From Metarhizium brunneum (lineage: Eukaryota; Ascomycota; Sordariomycetes; Hypocreales; Clavicipitaceae): a stretch of 64,000 nucleotides of DNA. Where the stretch lies: contig NC_089423.1 in the NCBI RefSeq assembly GCF_013426205.1, positions 1,488,001 through 1,552,000 of the forward strand. Reading direction: 5' to 3'. Below, one piece after another: positions 56,897 through 64,000 of this stretch. The position numbers were made by a program, and so were the translations under genes. A model generated the notes under the pieces. That model did no database searches. It saw only the letters and a program-made list of their open reading frames with translations, and was not told the DNA's origin. Numbering within the stretch: the first letter of the stretch is position 1; each line of letters starts with the position of its first letter.

Positions 56897-58929
56897 CGCA
56901 GGCGCAGCGACCTTGGCTTGGACCGTTAGGGGCATGCGTGGTGCTACGGCGTTGCAGCGTTGCAGCGCCGTACAGGCGGGTGCAGCCCGGTGCAGGTCGT
57001 CGGAGGCAGCGGCCCAGGCGATGCGCTAGGCATTCGCTGAACTACTACCTAGGTACCTAAGTACTTAAGTAAGTAGTAGTTAGTACTAGCCTCTGATGGG
57101 TGCTACCAGACACCAGTTGGCCCGTCAATCGACACTGCCCGCCCAACCCCAGCCGTCGGGGCAGAGCCAATCAGGTTAGACTGTGACCAGATGGCGGGTC
57201 GGGTCTGAGAATGCGGAAGATTGCATGGCAACATTGACGAGAGCACATGGCAGCGGGTTATTTCGGCAGCACAGGTGTCAACTGGTGTGTATGTACAATA
57301 GTCTTGACAGATGGGGTGCCGAGAACAATGCCGGCTCGGCTGCTGTCACGCTGGCGTGGCATTCGTGGGCAGGTGGCACATGGCAAGATGCAGTTCATTG
57401 ATCACGGATCGAGACGATGGGCGGCTTGACGGCTCCCCATGCCAACACTTCTACATAGGTACTCATCAATGCTTGTCACAGGAATCGAGGGAAGTGACCA
57501 GTGAGCAGAGTGCCTATGTCCCACAATCCACGCCCTTTCCCCCAAGGCTGCGATTTGAAAGGCTTGAGCCTTGAGGCTTGCGGCTTGAGGAGCGAAAGGG
57601 GGGCTCGATTCTTGAGGGTGTGCCGTCTCGCCAGTGTGGTGTGCTCGGCACAGCATCTGGTTGGTGTGCGCAGTCAATCAATATGGATCAATGCATCCGT
57701 CAATGGCATTTGATGATACCCGTAATAAACTACCTATGTACAGTTTCTCACTGCAGGAGGCCAACAAGATCAAGCTGATCAAGTTGACCCAGGTGGCCGG
57801 TGCAGCGCTCTGGTGCATCATACTTACATGTGCCATATATCGTATCGCAAGTACTTAAGTACTTAGTAGGGGACATGTACGGGGTACAGAACCCACATCG
57901 CATTGACAGCGTCCATTGACAGCGGGAGCCGTCTTGCTTGGTAGCACCTCATGTATGTACAATGTACCGAGTACGGAGTAGCATACCAGGCCTCTCCCTA
58001 TGTCGCCAGGTACCAGACCTCGAGGTGCTTGGCACTCAGACGACATCTGGACTTCTCTGCTCCGCAACTCCGTCCGCTGGCTACTACCTAATCGTGCGCA
58101 GCGTCCAGGCGGCCGACATGACATCGACTGACCCAAACCTGGCCAGGATTCCAGTTCCCAGCTCTGGGGCACCGGAAGTCTGGGGCTGGGTCGATATCGT
58201 CAGGGTTCAACACCAATGTCGGCGTCAAGATCGAGCCATTTGCTCTGGTTTGGTCGCCGACTTCCACTACTCGATGCAACTCGCCTCCTCTCTTCGCACC
58301 GAGAATCTGCCAGGGTCGTGAAGCATGCATCGTAATGTACCGAGTTCGTTACGGAGCATCGAGTACTGAGCATGGAAAGCCAAGAGCCAAAATTCATACC
58401 ACTCTGTGGTCCATCCTCTCCAAGCCGTTGGTTTTAGCCTTGCCATACCGAGTGGTGGTACGGAGTACTAGTATTTGATTCTAAACTTGTCCAAGCGTCC
58501 ACTGCATCATGTTGTACTCCGTACAGAGAAACGATACTGTGCGTGATAGCCAACAGCTTTATTTGTACATATGCAACAGACCTCAAATGCACGAGGCCTG
58601 CAATTACACGTCCATGACCTTGCCCATGTCCATGTAGAGCATGGGTGCACAACAGTGAAACCGCCTGTGGCCAAGCCGCTGGATCCCAAGACGTCTTCTG
58701 GCCCGAGGCTCAAATGACGGCGTCAAGGCTCGGCCAGCATCTTTTCCTCTGTACTCCGTACCCTCACTTTATTGCAACTTACTACTTTATGCAATGTGTG
58801 TTTGCGTGCACTTTTTCTTGACGCTTGCCCAGCCTTGTGTTTGTACTACTTGTGCGTCTGCACCTTCTAAAATTGTCCTCTCCACGTATGCTCATACTCC
58901 TCCAATGATAGCTCGAGTATGACTACATG

Positions 58930-59002
58930 TTGTGTTTGTGCTTGTGCTGCTGCTTGTGCTTGTGCTTGTGCATGCGTGTGCGTGTGCGTGTGCGTGTGTG
59001 CC
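58930..59002. repeat. GT-rich microsatellite (TGTGCT and GTGTGC units)
   Basis: A compound run of TGTGCT-like units passing into GTGTGC units. Open frames through it encode only Cys/Val or Ala/His repeats. Confidence 0.85.
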
Positions 59003-61867
59003 GTTGCGTCTTTCCTTTTCGTCCAAAGTCCGGAGTATCATCGTCTGATCCTCGCTCGTGCAACCCTTTGTATTGTATTTATGCTGAGGTTGATTCTGCA
59101 ATGCCCATCATAATCACTCGGCCTGTCAGTGTCCAACAAGAGTGTGAAAATGCCAAGACATGCCATTTCAACAAAAGCGAAGATAGCATGCCACGAGGTG
59201 ACCTGCAACAATGGATTGGGGTTCTTTTCTCCATCCCGGCAGCTAGAACGCCTCTAGGGTTCTAGGGAGTAACAATTGTGGCTGGCGACTTGATTGCTCA
59301 TGTCGGTGCGCATCGACACAGGTGCCTTGTACAATACTACTCCGTACCCAATAATGGCAACATTGCGGTCGGCTTCTATAGCGAAATGCCCAAGCCAGAG
59401 TCCATTGCAAGAGCTTCCGGGGTTTTGATACAGTCCGTACAAGCAGCAGGGCCGCGTTCAGTTAATCTTGAGCCAAGTACTAGGGCTTTCCATCTTCGGC
59501 GTTCACCCGCTTGACGGCGTTGACTAGCAAGGCAGAGAACCGGGGCCTTGGAAACAGGGCATGAAGGGCCATGTTGGCCATGTCCTGGCCAAGCCACAGA
59601 TGAAGCAGCAAATCTGGTGGTGGAGACCAGCAAGACCAGGCAGCAAGAATCCATTTGATCCAAGGCAGACTGGCGCTGATCCAGTCCTCCGGGGCGGCGG
59701 CAATTAAGTGCCACATCGGCGTTTGCCCGCACTAAAAGCCGGCCTTGGGTCGGGTTGTCCGTCGCAGAACAAGAACCGCCAGAACTCTAACTTTAGTACT
59801 CCGTCCTCCGTCCTCCGTATTGTACTCTGTACGGCGGACAATAAAAGCTTAAAGGACCCAACGGTAAGCGCCACACACCCAGTCTTCGGATGGGCAGTTT
59901 CAGACGACGGCCAACGCGCCGTAAAGGTTGGCCTATTCTGTACCAGAGTCAGGCGAGCGCAAGCTCAGCTCCCCTCAACAATGTTCCCAGTGAAGCACGA
60001 TCCCGGCCCCAATTAAATCGGACGTCGAGGGCATCGCCAGCGGGCTTCTTTCTCTCTTAGGCACCAGCCAGGGACAGGGAATTTTCAATGTTACAGACTC
60101 TTCTTGCCCTGGGGAAGGGCAGGTCGCAAAACGAGATGTGATGAGTCTAACCACAGGCCAGGGCCGAACCGAACATCGAATGTCACCAGGCGACTCTGTC
60201 CCAGTCAAGCCCCTGCGTACCGAGCGCCTCAGCCCAACTTTAGAAAATAAAGTGGAGGGCCATGGCCGAGCACGTCCCATCACGATTCTCCCGTCCCCGG
60301 CCATACCCAATCCTGAACTGTTGTCATCTGCACCCAATTGCTAGCGTGCCCGCTAATGTGAGATACATGTGACTAGTGATCCAGATGACAGGGAGGCGAA
60401 ACATGGTCCCAAGAGGGAGAGTCGCTTGTGGTACGGAGTACCAGCTGGACAAATGTTTGCCCCTTGATCCCCTTCAGGTCCGTCAGAACGGCTGTGGGAA
60501 GGCGCGGGAACATGTTGATGAAAATGCGGCCCGCTTTGTTAATACTGGTACATGCATACTTTCATTGACCATGAAACGAACGGGTGACTCTGTTGCTCAG
60601 AAGCACATGTTCTGTGGAGCTGGCAAGCTGGCATCGAGTCAGCACGGACGAGAGGGAGTCGATTCCTCTGTTTGCTCGCCATGTGGCCCTTCCTGGGATT
60701 CTCACAAGCCTTCATGCGGATGTGACAAAGTCATCGTGGGGAAGTATTTTGAGCCGCAGCTTATGAATAACTCATCCCAGACTATTTCCAGCGCCATGTA
60801 CGAGACGGAACACGAAAATGGACGGTTGTTCTGGCCATAGCCATGTACATGCTCCGTCCAAAATGCGCATCTTTCGGCGTCGCATACCATTCTTCGGGAA
60901 AATAGCGCTAATTGAGGGGTGGGCTTGAGGAAGTCATCATCGAGACAGGATCTCTGAATAATATGGCCTTAGTGGAAAGCCATTAGCAAATGCTGGATAT
61001 TTGCTTACAGCACAGGCAACCGTTCAACCTGACCTGATGCCGCCCTCTTCGTCGTGTTGTCCAAAGAACCACTACAGCAAACCCGAATCGTCAGTTACTA
61101 AACTGGTCTTCGTATGTATGTATGTTGGCTCTCATGCCCTAGCTCCTCAAGCTGCCGGGTGATATTGCGCCTTGACACCACGTCGGTTGCAACAGAACTG
61201 TTTTTTGAGACGTCTCGTCAGTTGCTTCAGCACGTCCCACCGCTCTGGTTCACTCCATTTCGGCATTTCGTAGCTGTCCAACTCTGGCAGGAGGCACTTG
61301 GGCCAGCGAATGGCGGCTGTTGAGAAAGTCGGTTGGGCAGGGCAGCCCACGGATGCGGATGCATGGGTTGTTCGGAGTTGTGGTTTCGTAGATTCTTTCG
61401 GCTCATCATGACTCGCCAAATTCTGTGCGGAGAATTACCCCTTGCCTTCCCGCCGTGGAGCCGAATGCCCGGCCGAGAGTCGCTTACTCTGGTTTGCAAT
61501 TGGCCAAGAAACCGGATGTCGACCCATTTAGCGGACAGTGACCGAGATTCTAGATGAGAGGTGTGTGCACTGTACAATCCCTGTCCTTGTACGTCGGGCC
61601 TGGCCCAGCTCAGCAAGAACCCACAGTGTTCATGTTGTGCGGATACGGTAGAACAGATCTTGGTCGTGGTTCTCGTCAGTGCTTGTGCTCTCTCGCCTCA
61701 CCTAAGTGGCGCCAGACCCTGACAATACTTCCAAACCACCAAATAACCCGTCCAGTTGACCGTAACTGGCCTTTTCCTTGCCTCAGAGTCCGCGAGTCAA
61801 GATGATTAAGGCAGAGCGATATCGCTGGGCCGCCCCGTAAGGAGTACCACCGAAATGACACTTGTTA

Positions 61868-61869
61868 TT

Positions 61870-61908
<39 letters not shown>

Positions 61909-61909
61909 T
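61868..61909. repeat. (ATC)n microsatellite
   Basis: About 14 consecutive ATC units, then TTC-rich sequence. Intergenic. Confidence 0.9.
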
Positions 61910-64000
61910 TCTCCTTCTCCTTCTTCATTCTTCTTCATTCGCTCTCGGGATTGGGTTCTCTACATATCAAGTATGAATTGTACCCCGTACGTCCGACAAG
62001 GCTACAAAGTCCGTCCTTGCATCATGCGGCTTCCATACCCAGCAACATGGCACACACGGCTCGGGCTTCATGAGATGCCGCACACTTATGAAGATGGCCC
62101 CTAGGGTCACACACGCAGCCGACAAGATCACACTCCCAACTTGGTTGCATGCTTGCCTCAGAAGAGCAGCTCTCTCCGTCCCTACGTGCGTCGGCATCCA
62201 CACTTGCGGCTTTTGTCCTGACAGGTTGCGTTACGACCCTTGGAAGAAGCGTTGTTGTGGCCTGATGTTTCTCTACCAAAGAGGTCATGGCAGCCCAGCC
62301 TCGTCCAGCCGGGCATCTCAACTGGTGCAAAACGTCTTCCCGATCGCAATCACCACGACGGAATATAGAGTGCGGCTCTAGGCGCCGCTCACGCCAAGGT
62401 TGTCCATTAACAAAAGGTCCGCGTCGTAACCGCTCCTGTCAGCTTCTTATTAGTGCCGCTGCTGGCTCGGACTGATACTAGTACTACCACGATGCAAACA
62501 CATGCCTTACACCCTCACCTTCGGTCGGGCTTCCATTCCGTCCTGTGGGCCTCTCCTAAACTAAGACATGGTGCGTCTTAGCTGCTGAATGATGGAAGCT
62601 GGACGGTTTCCAGACGTTTGGCCAAGAAACACCATCCCTAAAGCAGAGGCCGTCTCATATTCCAACACCCTGGGACCAGCCAACCAGGCACCCCAAGCTC
62701 CCAAGCTCCCAAACCAACACCTCGGACTATTACTACTACTAGTACTACTTGCCCTACGCGCCCGCTCCCACTTCCTAGGCATGGTCGGAGAACAGTCGGA
62801 GACTACTCCGTAGACAGTGGCTGTTTTGTCTCTGGACAAGGGCACGATGGCGCGTGGCTGCTGCTCCTTTCCTTGTACCAGCAACTTGGACCGACTTCAC
62901 TTGGCTGGTAGTGGTAAGCTCATGTTGGCCCAAATCAGCTCCTCTCCACACGCCACGGAGTAATAGGTACGAAGCAATGGTACCGAGTACCTAGGCAATT
63001 AGATGCTGACCTGGGCACATTTGGAGCGCGGTGGTACCAGACAGTTCCTGGTTCAAATGTTCCTTACTTTAGGTCTGGTGGTCCCCCTCCTCACTGGCAA
63101 CCTGGCAGGTCGCCGAGAAACGCCCAAGACGCCCCCCACTGCCACCATGTCGTCCAATCACCATACGCCGATGCACTCAGTGCTAGCACAGACGATGCAT
63201 TCGCTTGTCCAGAGAGTGGCTCGCAGCGTTTGCAGCGACATGGACCAGGTCCGCACGTCACGGGAAGGGAAGCACATGCCAGCTGGAGAATCCGTCAGTC
63301 CATCTCGGTGCATCATCATCCCTGGACCAAGGCAAGACTGACGAGAGTGAGGCGCTTCAACGATGAGACGTATAGCACAGCTGGCCACCCATTCAATGTT
63401 ATTATCCCAAGAGCAGTTACTGGTCAACCACCAACATTGAAGTTATAGGTTTTGGGTCGGCTGCTACGGAGTACTCCGTCGATGCTATTGAATTTTTGCG
63501 TCATCTCTCACGCACCATTTATAACGAACCCCGGGGCAGACTGTGCTATTTGGCTTCAATAAGACCTGCCACATCGGACAAGGACAATACGATGCACTGC
63601 AGCCCCGAAGCAATGGGACCAATGGGCCTGCAAGCCTCATCGAGCACAGAGATGGCAGCATTACTCGGGGGCATGTCCGGTTGACGTGATTGGAAAACGA
63701 AAACGCCCCCCGTCAGGACTAACCGATGTCGTTTCGACCTCCAGCCTGTTGTTCATGGAGAGGGGGGGTCGAGCAAGCCCTTATTTCCACACCAGATCTG
63801 GGCGAAATGGATGGCTACGCCCGTGTTTTTGGCGTTTGTCATGTCCCAATTCTCTGGTATACATACCTACTTGGGTATGGAGCAGTCCGTATCGTACAGA
63901 GTACACAGAAAATCAAGCCCACTCTTCCATCACGAAGAACTGGGGCGATGCCAGTGTAACCATGTCAGAAGCATGACGTACTTCGGTGGCGCAACACTTG

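Larger units (their letters stand above)
54962..64000. other. 9-kb gene-free region upstream of veA
   Basis: No open frame here shows a domain, convincing splice structure or coding-like composition. The GA-rich frame at 55503-56312 is low complexity. The region is full of short repeats: AAGAACC units near 55737-55770, (AGTGC) units at 56869-56896, TGTGCT/GTGTGC runs at 58930-59002, (ATC) units at 61868-61909, and seven perfect TACGGAGTA/TACTCCGTA 9-mers between 57972 and 62812, plus a TACGGAGTACTCCGT block at 63465-63479. It may include the veA promoter and long 5' leader, non-coding RNAs or decayed repeats. Confidence 0.45.

Noticed and set aside
60376..60840. 154-codon Cys-containing plus-strand frame
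   Set aside because: No signal peptide or regular cysteine pattern, and it has no neighbours or splice signals to support it.

Overview
The window is nuclear DNA of a filamentous ascomycete, most likely a Sordariomycete of the Hypocreales type. The signs are short introns (about 50-170 bp) with GTRNGN donors and CTAAC/CTGAC branch sites, a VeA velvet protein, a Zn(II)2Cys6-like domain, and very AT-rich blocks carrying the footprint of repeat-induced point mutation (RIP). The genus cannot be fixed from sequence alone. No tRNA, rRNA, CRISPR array or bacterial feature was found.

Region 1 (1-13.4 kb) is a heterochromatin-like island. Two hyper-RIPed AT-rich blocks (1-1394 and 9216-13380), in which nearly every C is followed by T and nearly every G is preceded by A, flank one intact, un-RIPed Ty3/gypsy chromovirus (1400-9210). 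It has apparently identical 436-bp LTRs, a 5-bp TAATT target duplication, a long Gag, a Pol with protease, RT, RNase H, integrase and chromodomain, a canonical -1 frameshift signal, a probable self-priming PBS, and a spliced antisense gene for a Zn2Cys6 plus coiled-coil protein between pol and the 3' LTR.

Region 2 (13.4-25 kb) is a compact housekeeping cluster: MSF1 (mitochondrial Phe-tRNA synthetase, -), DIC1 (mitochondrial dicarboxylate carrier, +, with a 5-nt microexon), RPB3 (RNA polymerase II subunit, -), SOF1 (U3 snoRNP, +) and a bifunctional PFK-2/FBPase-2 (-).

Region 3 (25-55 kb) has more widely spaced genes: TAD3 (tRNA adenosine deaminase, inactive subunit), RNH1 (RNase H1), a CPA1 Na+/H+ antiporter, an Mga2/Spt23-like membrane-tethered transcription factor, a small RING-H2 protein, an unrecognised polyQ protein and VeA. 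Region 4 (55-64 kb) is about 9 kb upstream of veA with no supportable gene. It is rich in simple repeats and in a dispersed TACGGAGTA/TACTCCGTA motif.

The genes do not form one pathway. They are ordinary nuclear neighbours in translation, transcription, ribosome biogenesis, central carbon control, ion homeostasis, lipid sensing and development. The unusual biology is in the retroelement and in the DIC1 and RNH1 gene structures. Exon models were built by reading splice signals and checking that total coding length is divisible by three. No search or expression data were available.
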